Source: Asterochloris sp. CNOR1
Taxonomy: Eukaryota; Chlorophyta; Trebouxiophyceae; Trebouxiales; Trebouxiaceae
Assembly: GCA_963969365.1 (NCBI GenBank)
Contig: OZ017754.1
Location: 1,426,001-1,490,000, forward strand
Length of the DNA: 64,000 bases
Direction: 5' to 3'
This document shows, one piece after another, positions 34,562-43,646 of this stretch; position 1 is the stretch's first letter; every line of letters starts with the position of its first letter. Made by a program: the position numbers and the translations under genes. Below the pieces are notes generated by a model. The model was not told the origin of the DNA and searched no databases. It saw nothing but the letters and a program-made list of their open reading frames with translations.

Positions 34562-35481
34562 TTGGCAGTTTATCGCGGGAGATCTCTGTAGAGAGGGCTT
34601 AGCAGGTGTATACAAGCCCAGAGGTGAGGGGATGACTGCATAAGACACCACTTGCCTCGTGCAGAAGCTGCCTTGAAGGCCTGCAGGCAAAAGTATCTCA
34701 CCTGCTATGCTCATCACATATGAGGCTGTGTCAGGTATAGTGCAAGTTACCATGGTATTTGTGGCGTCGCCTTACGACACGGGAAACTCTGGTTCCCTGC
34801 AGGTGCTAGGAGGCACCTGGCTGAGGCGTGCTGCTGGCTGGGGCGCATTCCTCAGAAGTGAGGTTCTGCCACATGCTTGGACATCTGGCTGCACAGATCA
34901 CCTGTTTGCTTTATGCCTTCACGATAGCGGCATAGCCGCATCAACTCTGTTTCAGCTCCGCTTCGCGTTGCAGAAGTGGTGTGTTGGCGCAGTCCTGCTT
35001 GTGGCAGCCTTTGCTGATACTGCACCTGCATGGCCCGCCTGTGTTCAATCTGCTATCTATTGGCATGAGCTGTGGTGAGAGCTTGTGTGAGACAGCAAGG
35101 TGCAGGCAGGACATGAGCAGGCGTTCGTTGGGCGTTTGTGCCCTCTTTCTGCTACCTGTGTCTGTGGTGATGTTGGTGTGAGACATTGAGCAAGCTTGAG
35201 CCATGAAGTGCTTCAGACAGTGATGAGACATTTTCTGTGCTCCAAGGTGGTTGAGACAGAGGACGCCCTAAGCGAGACAGAAGGGTGGATTAGGTCGGGA
35301 GGCCAAACTGAGACGAACCTAGCTGCTGGTGACTGTAAGGCTCAGCAGACAACTTCTGCGTCACTCTACTCTCAGTAAGCCGGTGAGCATCTTGACAACA
35401 AGTATCTGCTCTTTCATGTGGCTTCCTGATGAGCTCTGAGCGCACAGCTGCACCTGTCCTCAGGGTAAATTGCTCTGGAAT
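34562..35481. other. Upstream region of CR gene 2
   Basis: About 0.9 kb between the LINE fragment and the start of CR gene 2. Frames on both strands are short and without domains. It should hold the promoter of CR gene 2, but no clear motif was seen. It is not similar to the upstream region of CR gene 1. Confidence 0.4.
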
Positions 35482-38400
35482 ATGGCGGACGATATAGGAC
35501 TGGCCGCAGATGCTCTTTCTGGGCTGGAAGATGACTCCAGGGACGCCGCACTTGGCGTGCTCTATGGCGCAAGCGCTGATGCTCGTCAACGTCTGCAGAA
35601 TCTGGTTTTGAGATTTCGCAACGCTCCTGCACTGGCTGGAGCAGTCAGGGCCTTTCTGTCTGAGCACCGAGGTGTGTAGCTGTTTCCCTGGGTGCTCATG
35701 CTGAGATGCGCTGGAGCAGTCTGGTGGGTGGCTTGCCAGTGGGGCAACACGTGTTTAGAGCGCATGCCTACAGGGCTGCTTGCGATGGCAGGCAGCGTGC
35801 TGAGTGGGGGGCTCTTCATGGGTTTTGCAAGGCTGACAGTGGTCGGAGTTTGCAGGTGGCATCCTGCTCAAGGGACAGCTCCCTTGAAGGTGGGCATGAA
35901 TTGGCGGAGCTGCAGGGGTACCTGTTCTGCATCGTGTGTGGGAGGTGCTCTTCAGGTCCCTGCTAGCAGTGTTTGCAGATGCTCGCCCACAGGTTACATC
36001 TGCTGGTGCTCTGGTTGATCTGTTGGGCTGGCCCGCAGTAGCAGGATCTAGGGCAGCATGAGGAGGTGTGTAGACGTGCTGGGCCTCCTTGCCGGGTTTG
36101 AATGAGGATGGGTGCTATAGGTTGAAGCGTCGTCTCCTTGTTCTGACAATGTCCTAAATGTGCAGGCCAGCGACGCCGTGAGATTGGCAACCAAAGCGGC
36201 AGCACAGTTTTGCTCAGACAGGGGCCTCACACAGGTGTGACCATGCACTGCTCCAACACTGCAGTGTGATGACTTGTAAGCAAGTCTCTCATTCTGTGAG
36301 TGCTCGACAGCCAGCTGTCATGTCAACATTGTCCTGCTATGCAGGGCAAGAGCTTACGAGGAGACCTATAGCAGGCAGCCCCTATGAAGGCTTGAATGCT
36401 CGCCGGGCAACATACCACACCCCTCGCAGAGAGACCTGCTATACAATCTTGGACTTGGTAGCTGAGCAGGGTGTGGTGCTCATGAAGGCACCACCACACA
36501 GCGGCAAGACTGCGCTACTTCAGCTGTTGGAGCAAGCGGCAGGTGCGTGACTCTGTATGGGCGTTTGTCACAAGCACAGCTCTGTGCCATGATGCAGTCT
36601 CATCAGCTGGTCAGATCCTGAGAGCACTCTGCTTCACACATCCTCATCCTAGGCATGAGACAGCTTCGAGGAAGTGTGTGCACATCAGATCTCCTGTGGG
36701 CAAAAGTGTAATTTTGGCTGCAGCATCACACCCCAGCTTCCAGGGCAGCCCAGTATACTATGCCTCAATGGCTGGAGTGCTCGACAAGGGTTTCAAACGC
36801 CATTGGCAGGACGTGACTGGGGTCGAGTGGGTGGAGCTCACAGCATCGCCTCGCAGCACGTCTGACATGGATGATGACGCTGCTGATGGAACGGGCCATA
36901 CCTTGGTGCTCATCGATGAGGGTCAGCTGCTGTGGGACAGTGACAAGAGCCAGAGCGGCAGCTTCTGGACGACTTTGAAGAACGTCCTGCAGGGAGGGGG
37001 CCACATCTGCATTGTGATGGCTGCAGCTTATGGCAGCGAGGTGCAGGGCCTGGTGGATGGCACTCCCACCCCGACAGACCTCCAGGGCTTGAAAAGTGTC
37101 AATCCCTGGTGAGCTCAAGGCTGCTACATGTGTGCACTCTCTAGCCATGGAGCTTCTGCTTGGGTACATCCTGTAGTATTGACCTGCAAGATTATGGAGG
37201 CTTGCACCATGGTGTTGTGCACGGTGGTATTGGGCACCCATGCATAGTGCATTGGACTAAGATGCTGGCCCTGCCTGCCAGGGCCTGGTAGCCACGAAAA
37301 TGTGGCATGCCGCATTGCATGCTTGCAGGCCTATGACAGGAGGGAGCCCAGCAATGCAACTTACTGACTTGGAGGTCGAGGAGTTGCGTAAGTCCTTCCT
37401 CAGCCATTGCAACCTGATGGGCGCAGATGCTGAGGCAATTGCGCCACTTCTGGACTACTGCAGCAACTTGACTAAGAATCAGCCTGGTCCCTTTGTGATA
37501 TTGTTAGACAAGATTGCCCAGGTCTGGCTGTCACTCGCCTCTACAGTGGCCACCGTTGCTGCTGCATTGTTGCTTACCCCAAGTGCAAGGTTCCTTGCTG
37601 CAGTTTAGCCCTGCAAACTTCACTGGACGGATGCAAGAGCTCCAGGAACGCATGTTTGAATATGTGCTGACAAGGGACCTCTATCATACAATGAGAGCCT
37701 TGCGCAGCCTTCAGCGGTAAGTGATCATCTGCCCAGCGACTTTTGAGCTCAGCAGCATCCCTGCTGAAAGTTTGTGTGTTTGAAGCAGGTATGATGAGAT
37801 ATTGGCGAACCAAGATGCACTGAACGTCTTTAGGCGCGTCCTTGCTGAAGGACAGGTCTGCACTTGCTTATGCAGCCAGGCCGCTTCATCAACTTGCATG
37901 TACTCACCACCATCGTCACTACGGTGCAGATATCTGTGGATACTGTGCACTCAGATCTGGCCAAAGGGCTGGTACGGCGCGGTAGCCTTGTGCAAGTCGA
38001 AGATGGGCTTAGAACCTTGCTTGAGTTTCCCTCCACATTGCATGCAGAGTACTTCAGGCAAGCTGCTGTCTTCTGCCAGGGGCTTTTTGCTTCAGAATTG
38101 GTATGCATGCACATGTTTGGGGCTGTGAAAACAGGTACCATCATCACATGTGCTGTGCAGGTATCAGCATCACAAGGCCACCCCTACGAGGGAACTTTTG
38201 CCCAGAATTCCCCTCCATCGGCTGCTGGAGCTCACCATTGAGCGCATGCAGCCACTACAGCTGCAACAGTCACTCAACACAGACAGGCAACTCAGCTTGT
38301 GTGAGCGGCACTACCAGATGGAGTTCTACAGGTGTGATCAGGGCGAGTACATGACAATGATTTCAGTTCTTACTGTGTGCTGTTTGTCCAAGTGCTGTCT

Positions 38401-38860
38401 GTAGAGTCACTGTTGGTTGTTGCAGGGCCCTGCTGGAACTCCTCCCTGACCACTGGCTCTCGCCAGATGTGGGCCCCATGCTTGGCTGCAAGGGCATGCT
38501 AGATTTTGTGCTCATGCCACCACGGTATGGCTTTGAGCTGTTGCGGGAGGGCAAGGACCTTCAGGCGCATCAAGAAAGGTACCTCCTCCCTGTTGCCCTC
38601 TAAGAACATGGTCAGCAGAAACCTCACTTCTGACCATCATTTGTGATTGCAGGTTTACCAAGGGCCTTTACAGGATGCTGCTAGACAAAGGCTATGTTAA
38701 TTCATACATTGTCATTGATCTGCGGTGCTCCAGCTCAGTGCCCAGAACACGGCAAGAGGACAACCTGTGGCATGTCAGCTTCAGTGATGACTTTACTAAG
38801 GCTACTGTACGCTCTGCAGATGCATGCTACAGCAACACCTTGCAACTGAAGCAGGGTTGA
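35482..38860 (+). CDS. Crinkler/RHS (CR)-type P-loop NTPase-nuclease protein, copy 2
   Basis: Same architecture and exon structure as the gene at 29282-33147, shifted by 5,713 bp from exon 2 onward (exon 2 at 36345-36542; last exon 38653-38860), about 640 residues. The header exon (35482-35671, starting MADDIGLAADALSGLEDDSR, helical and acidic) differs from copy 1 but also ends in phase 1 directly before the shared exon 2. Walker A-like APPHSGKT, Walker B LVLIDEGQLLW and the nuclease segment are retained. Substitutions against copy 1 seen in exons: Ile to Val near residue 170, one silent change, Arg to Ser, Gly to Ala, and Tyr to Phe next to the nuclease Asp (LDFVLM). The GC donor is also conserved (38058-38059). 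Both copies look intact. An N-terminal header plus NTPase plus nuclease is the standard layout of CR proteins; the function here is inferred. Confidence 0.72.
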
Positions 38861-38988
38861 AAGTTCTCCGTTGCTTTGCTGCTAAGTATCAGGTGTGGAA
38901 ATACCACTACCTGCTGAGTACTGAGATCACATGTTGGGTGCTGCTGACATGCTGAATGCATCAGCAGGCTCTCTCAAGAAACAGCATA
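35860..38988. repeat. Near-identical 3.1-kb duplication, copy 2
   Basis: Partner of 30147-33282. After the stop codon the copies differ by a small deletion (copy 1 TCAGGTGCATCTTGTGCAAA, copy 2 TCAGGTGTGGAAA) and scattered changes, then diverge after AAACAGCATA. Confidence 0.92.
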
Positions 38989-39111
38989 ATGATACATGCT
39001 TGCACACTTGGCTGCTAGTCTGCAGCAGGTGTGCCTGCACATAAATGAGTGACATTCAAAGCAAAGGAAGGAAGGGCATCAACGGCCTCACGTGTCACGC
39101 GGGAGCCTGTT

Positions 39112-39180
39112 ACATGTTGCAGGGTGTCACATGGCCTGTGATATGAAGACATGTTGCGGGGTGTCACATAGCATGTGATA
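39112..39180. repeat. Two 32-bp tandem copies (37-bp period) at the left edge of element B
   Basis: The units at 39112-39143 and 39149-39180 share ACATGTTGC(A/G)GGGTGTCACAT. Each contains the 21-bp motif found near the left end of element A, but in reverse orientation. Confidence 0.75.
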
Positions 39181-39327
39181 CAGTGACCTAAAGTAAACTA
39201 TCTAACACCCTGCGATAAGGCGTGAAACTTAAAGGCCTGCTTCGCGGCAGAGCTCACTCATGGTGCTCATGCCCCACCTAGACTTCCTGATTGATGATAG
39301 ATATGAGGTATTCAATATAGAAAGTCA

Positions 39328-39615
39328 ATGAGCTGCCCTCCTGACCGGCACCCCAATCTTTCACTGGCCACCATGCCATTCCGCTGCCCTGCCTGCCACC
39401 ACTTCAGATATCAGCGGGGACACTTCGTGGCGCACATGAAGCCGCGCAAATTCAACTGCAAGAGGTGGGATCTCCTGACAGACGCTGAGAAAGACCCAGA
39501 CAGCAACTGCATCACGAAGCATAAATATCAGGAGGCACTGGTTGCAGCAAAGGCGCCAAAGGTGTGTGAGTTGTGGAAGCTTGCATTCCCGTGGAAGGCT
39601 TGCCCCCCTGCGTGA
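39328..39615 (+). CDS. Short ORF with CxxC...HxxxH zinc-finger-like motif in element B
   Basis: An open frame from ATG 39328 (an internal ATG at 39373 gives MPFRCPACHHFRYQRGHF). C-P-A-C followed by H-F-V-A-H resembles a C2H2-type DNA-binding finger at the N-terminus, followed by a charged segment. It occupies the place where copy A has the HUH-like ORF, and the two proteins are not similar. It is probably the first exon or a remnant of a larger element protein, cut off by the deletion that joins it to the recombinase 3' end. Confidence 0.45.
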   Translation: MSCPPDRHPNLSLATMPFRCPACHHFRYQRGHFVAHMKPRKFNCKRWDLLTDAEKDPDSNCITKHKYQEALVAAKAPKVCELWKLAFPWKACPPA

Positions 39616-39759
39616 GATGTGATTTTGTGGTGAAATCTGACTTCCTGAGTGAGATGTTACACTCTTCAGTAAGATATGACTTTCAGCAGAGAAATGTGAC
39701 TTGTGAGGAAGTGGCGGTAGGAGGGTTCAATGCAGATCAGCAAACAATCAGAGGCTTGC

Positions 39760-41403
39760 TCAGCCGCTCTGCTTACGCTTGCCAAGCAGCTCGGAATCAC
39801 TGCTGTACCTGCTGCATGGCTGCGGCAGTGAGGTGACTGTCCTGGTGGGGGGGATGCGCTCACGTTCCATCTCTAAAGCCCCGTCAACAGCAGCCATGGT
39901 GCTTCCCAAGGCAGCCACGCAGTTTCTGACGTCAGCAGCAAGGCCATTCTTGAATCTTGAGAAGGCCGTGCTGCTGGCCCTTGCTTCCTTCTTGCTGCCA
40001 TGCCACCTGCGGAAGTCTGAAGGCACTGCTGAGATCTTGGAGAACGCCTCAAATGCTTCTGGGACTGTTTGAAGTTCTGAGAGCTTCCAGGCCTGCAGCT
40101 CACAACAAGGGGAAGTACAGTCTGACCAGTACACAGGCGCTCAAGCTGAAAGGCAATTCGACTGCACACCTGCTTCTCGAACAAAAAGGAGTCCCTCTCA
40201 TCCGAGGCGCTCAGCGCACTGAGGGACTAAGGCGGCAGAGTAACGCCATAGCTGGCCTGTGAAGCCAGAGGCACCCATGCGATCAGTTTGGCTGATGCTG
40301 GGGGCTGGACACCGGAAAGAGGCACCTGAGGCAGCATCACCACCGGGGCCAGAGGCGTGGCCTCCTTTCCACCCAGCGTCTTGAAGAAGAAAGCCTGCGA
40401 CATGGAAGGGCAAAGGTTCAGAGCAATGCATGTCTGAATACAACACCTAGGGTTGCAGCGCTCACCGTTGGGTTGGTGAACTACAAATTTCTGTCGCTGA
40501 GAACCGCCTCAGCAGCAACGTGTTTGTCCCACGTCTCCTGCCGCAGCTGCTTGCCTACAGCACTCCGCAGAAGGCGATTGGCCGCTGGCGGGATGGTGCA
40601 AAGCCACTGGTCCCCGTATGAATCAATTCTCAAGCTGGCATTCTGCACAAACACTTGCCGCAGGTGGTCGATGGCCCTCAAGGGCGCCAGCAAAGGATGT
40701 GCAGGGTGGCATCGCATGCCAGCTTGGCGCAGTAGCTCCGTCAAGCCTGGGATGATGAGGTCCAGCACATCTTCCTCAGCCTGCAGAAGACAATCAGATC
40801 AGTTCCCCCCCTCCCCCAATCTTGGTGACTTGCGTGAGAAGCACTGGCACTGCAGTGACCTTACCTTGAACTCAGCCTGACCCAAACGATGATTCTCGTG
40901 CCAGTCCCGTCCCCAATCAGCCAGCCTGTGGGCTGTGTCCGGGTCGAAAATGCAATACAAGTCAGTGGTGTCAGACTCATGCCTGCAAAGGCAAAACACT
41001 GGTCAGCTGAGGACAATACTGTTCAGAATGCACAGCATGGCCTGAGTTGCCTACCTCGCCGCCATCTTGATCTCTGCCTTGTGGATGCCCACGCTCTTAG
41101 CCGCCTCCACACCATGCTTCTTAAATTTGTGGCTGACCTCCCCTTTAGCTGAGTACCCATCAAGCCTGCCACAGGGCACGCCTGCAGTATAGGAAGCCAC
41201 AGATCTCACCAATAGCCATGGTTAAAAGCTGCGGCATCAACGCACTGGCTCACCAGCAAGTTCAAAAGCCTGCCGAAGGTGAACGTTAAGGGTCGTCCCG
41301 CTCATGGGCTGATTGCCCTGCATGCTAGGGGCGGCAACAATGAACTTGGCCAGATCCTCAAGTTTGATGCCCCTGTGGAAGGTGGCGACAGCCAGGTCGG
41401 CCA
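39760..41403 (-). pseudogene. Crypton-type tyrosine recombinase, copy B, 5'-truncated
   Basis: Parallels copy A: the C-terminal exon (stop at 39760), the helical exons around 40.5-40.8 kb, RHESDTTDLYCIFDPDTAHR (about 40.92-40.99 kb), FKKHGVEAAK-type sequence (about 41.1 kb), and NVHLRQAFELAG with AALADLAVATFHRGI-like sequence (41.24-41.40 kb). The N-terminal half present in copy A is absent, so no full protein can be made. Confidence 0.6.
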
Positions 41404-41844
41404 TGGCTGCATACAGTGGCTTCAAGAGAAGTATGGCCATGATTCTGCAGGTCAGCGTGATGCAATGGTGGCTGCCGTGCACCAGCCTGCTCCCTCAGAG
41501 TCATGACTCGCAGACAAGGGCAGCTTTCTGCGCCTCATTGTCTGTCTTGCAGCTTGCCTGGATGCAGCAAGCAAGGCCGCAGCACTCGCACAGCATAGCT
41601 AAATTACCGTAAGGAGCATCAGCTTCGGGCTGTTTGGGCCAAAGTTGCCAAACTGGCGGACTTCTTGGTCACTGCCCCACATCCTGTACGAGCCGCCAAA
41701 GCTGTCAGTGTGGCACCATACGCATCGCTTTCTGCCCAGGTCCCCACACTCTAATGTGCCTCTTGATGGTTTTTTTGGGGCACTCATGAAGGGCTTCCAA
41801 TCCAAAGATGTTCTAGCTGTGACTTAAGGGCTCTATGATATAGA
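41404..41844. other. Spacer between element B and the Helitron
   Basis: No recognised gene. A short minus-strand frame (41599-41805) has no domain. The segment may be host DNA or unrelated repeat sequence. Confidence 0.35.
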
Positions 41845-41872
41845 CTAGCGGTTTAGGTGTGCTAAAGCACGC
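41845..41872 (-). terminator. Helitron 3' terminal hairpin and CTAG end
   Basis: On the plus strand this reads CTAG (41845-41848), a 10-nt spacer, then GTGCTAAAGCAC (41859-41870), which forms a 4-bp stem with a 4-nt loop, extendable by a wobble pair. It marks where Helitron transposition terminates. Confidence 0.75.
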
Positions 41873-41984
41873 ATACATTCTCATGTCACTTGCTGCTTTG
41901 AATCAAAGGGAACATCTGGAGGCAAACAATTCATTTGTTTAGCTTTCTACTGTACACAGTTCAAGGCAGTGCCCAAACTTGGCT

Positions 41985-43513
41985 TCAACTCAAGGCCTCC
42001 TTGTACACCAAATTGTTGGTGTAGACACCCTGCTTGCCATGGTGAGATCCCTTCTTGGCCAGAACTACAATGCTGTCCTCCGAGCTGACCCTGGACAAAG
42101 CCACATACAGCTGTCCATGACAGAACAGGTCATTGAGCAGGTAAAGCCCCACTTTGCGGAGGGTCTGTCCCTGCGACTTGTTCACTGTCATAGCAAAAGC
42201 CAGCCTGAGGGGGCAGCTGCCTACGGCGCAAAGTGAAGGACCGGCCTGACTCATCGTCACTGGTGAACACCATGCGGGGGATGAACACCCTTCTGCCCTT
42301 GTGGACGCCACCGGCTATCTCGCACTCCACACAGCGTGGCTGGAAGTCCCTGACAAACAGCCTGGCCCCATTGACCAAGCCCAGGTCCTTGTGCACGTTG
42401 CGCATCAGCATCACCATGCAGCCCGCCTTCAGCTTGACGATGTGGGGCGGCATGCTGTCCGGGGTCATGCTGTTCAGCACCTCCGCAGGCTCAGGTCGCT
42501 CAGCAGCGGCGTGGTCATCGTCGACGACGGAGTCTGCGCTGGCGTAGCAGTGCTCCTGCGTGCCATCAAAGTCATGTGTCAGGGAGGGCTCGCTGGCTCT
42601 GGCACCGGCAGCCACATCATGGTGCAATACAGCGTGCATTCAGGCTGCAATGGGCCATGGCCACTGCATGGTGCATCCTGGAAGCTTCATAAAACGACGC
42701 AATCACTTTCCATGCGGCACATCGGGCGTCACAGTGCCTGCTGATGCAGCCAAAGCTGTTCATGGCACACCTGGCCGGCCCAGCGATGCAGCATGTAGCT
42801 GTTGATGTCCTCCACATCCACGTTACGTGGGGCCAGGATGCTGCGCTCCATGAGAAAGTCTGGGTCTGAGCACTGCTGCACTCCATGAGAAAGTCTGGGT
42901 CTGAGCACTGCTGCACATTGCCATACACGCGCTGCACCAATGCTGACACGCCGCTGTCCCATGGCAGGCACATGCTGTCCTTCAGCCGGACAACATCCTG
43001 GCCGATGTCTGGGAATGTGGGCTCCCTCCCCTCTCCAACTTGCAGCAGGTAGTCTGCAAAGGCTGCCTGCTGCTGCTGGTCCTGGCCCTGAAGGCGCCTC
43101 ACCCTCTCGTTGATGGTCAGCCTGAGCTGCTGGACTGAGGGCCACAGGATGGAAGACTTCCTGAGCATGGCCGCCACGACGGCAGACGCCAACAGGACGC
43201 TAATCACTTGTTCTGATGGCACAGAGGTGCTACGGAGGTGGCTGCTGCCTAAAAGGTGGCCTGCCTTGGGAGGAAAGGTCACTGACAGAAAGAAGGTGAG
43301 TGGCTGCTCTGGCTCGCGGCATCGAGGCAGCAGGATGCCGAACGGATGCCCCAGTGCGCGGCGTGTCACCCAAAGAGACGCTACGGAGGTGACTGCTGCC
43401 CGAAAGATTGCCTGTCCTGGGAGAAAATGGCGTTGCATACAGAAAGAAAGGAAGTGAGAGCTCCGGCTCGCAGCAGTCAGCCGGCCGGATGCCGCGGAGA
43501 CGGGCCGGGACAC
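41985..43513 (-). pseudogene. Helitron PIF1-like DNA helicase, C-terminal half, frameshifted
   Basis: Minus-strand frames give LRLTINERVRRL and FPDIGQDVVRLKDSMCLPWD, then ILAPRNVDVEDINSYML (about 42.8-43.1 kb). These are followed by LNSMTPDSMPPHIVKLKAGC with MLMRNVHKDLGLVNGARLFV (about 42.35-42.5 kb) and the final motifs LAFAMTVNKSQGQTL and QLYVALSRV (about 42.05-42.2 kb), before the stop at 41985. These are the C-terminal helicase motifs of Helitron/PIF1 proteins. A 35-bp tandem duplication at 42846-42915 shifts the frame, and the N-terminal Walker region and Rep domain are missing, so the gene is dead. Confidence 0.8.
42846..42915. repeat. 35-bp exact tandem duplication inside the helicase remnant
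   Basis: Two identical 35-bp units (42846-42880 and 42881-42915) starting CTCCATGAGAAAGTCTGGG. Thirty-five is not a multiple of three, so the copy shifts the reading frame. Confidence 0.9.
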
Positions 43514-43600
43514 GCTCTGGACCCTATTGAGGTCCGCCGGAGGTGACGGCCGCCCGTATGGTGGCCTGCCTGAGGGACTTGGGGACGCACTCTTTTAGTA
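43205..43600. repeat. Degenerate repeats at the Helitron 5' side
   Basis: Similar blocks at about 43226-43320, 43378-43470 and 43535-43575 share elements such as GGAGGTG(G/A)CTGCTGCC, GCCTGTCCTGGGAGAAA-like and CAGAAAGAAAG. They may be part of the truncated Helitron or a local minisatellite. Confidence 0.5.
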
Positions 43601-43602
43601 CT

Positions 43603-43610
43603 TATATAAT
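43603..43610 (+). promoter_or_regulatory. Candidate TATA box of the receptor-kinase gene
   Basis: TATATAAT lies 44 bp before the ATG at 43647. The spacing would allow a short leader. The promoter therefore sits right at the edge of the Helitron-derived sequence. Confidence 0.5.
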
Positions 43611-43646
43611 AAGGACGACTTACTTCATCCTCCACTCGTGCATGGA

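Larger units (their letters stand above)
39112..41403. mobile_element. Crypton-like element, copy B, truncated
   Basis: Shares its left flank with copy A and then the 3' half of the recombinase gene, from about 39600 to 41403. Similarity stops inside the recombinase at the sequence AGCCAGGTCGGC. Visible identity to copy A is high but clearly lower than between the CR copies, with many substitutions. It lies in the same orientation as copy A, on the other side of the CR gene pair. Confidence 0.65.
41845..43600 (-). mobile_element. 5'-truncated Helitron
   Basis: Rolling-circle transposon remnant. On the minus strand the 3' end reads a GTGC-TTTA-GCAC hairpin, a 10-nt spacer, then CTAG ending at 41845 and followed by T. 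This is the standard Helitron end (hairpin, then CTRR, inserted between A and T). Upstream on the same strand is a PIF1-type helicase remnant. No Rep (HUH) domain or TC start was found, so the 5' limit is only approximate; the repeat-rich part at 43205-43600 may belong to it. Confidence 0.75.

Noticed and set aside
35290-35667. Minus-strand ORF overlapping the second CR header
   Set aside because: No domain, and it overlaps the header exon that has matching splice phase and the same MAD- start pattern as copy 1.
43110-43457. Plus-strand ORF over the Helitron 5' part
   Set aside because: Antisense to the helicase remnant and built from degenerate repeats; no recognised product.
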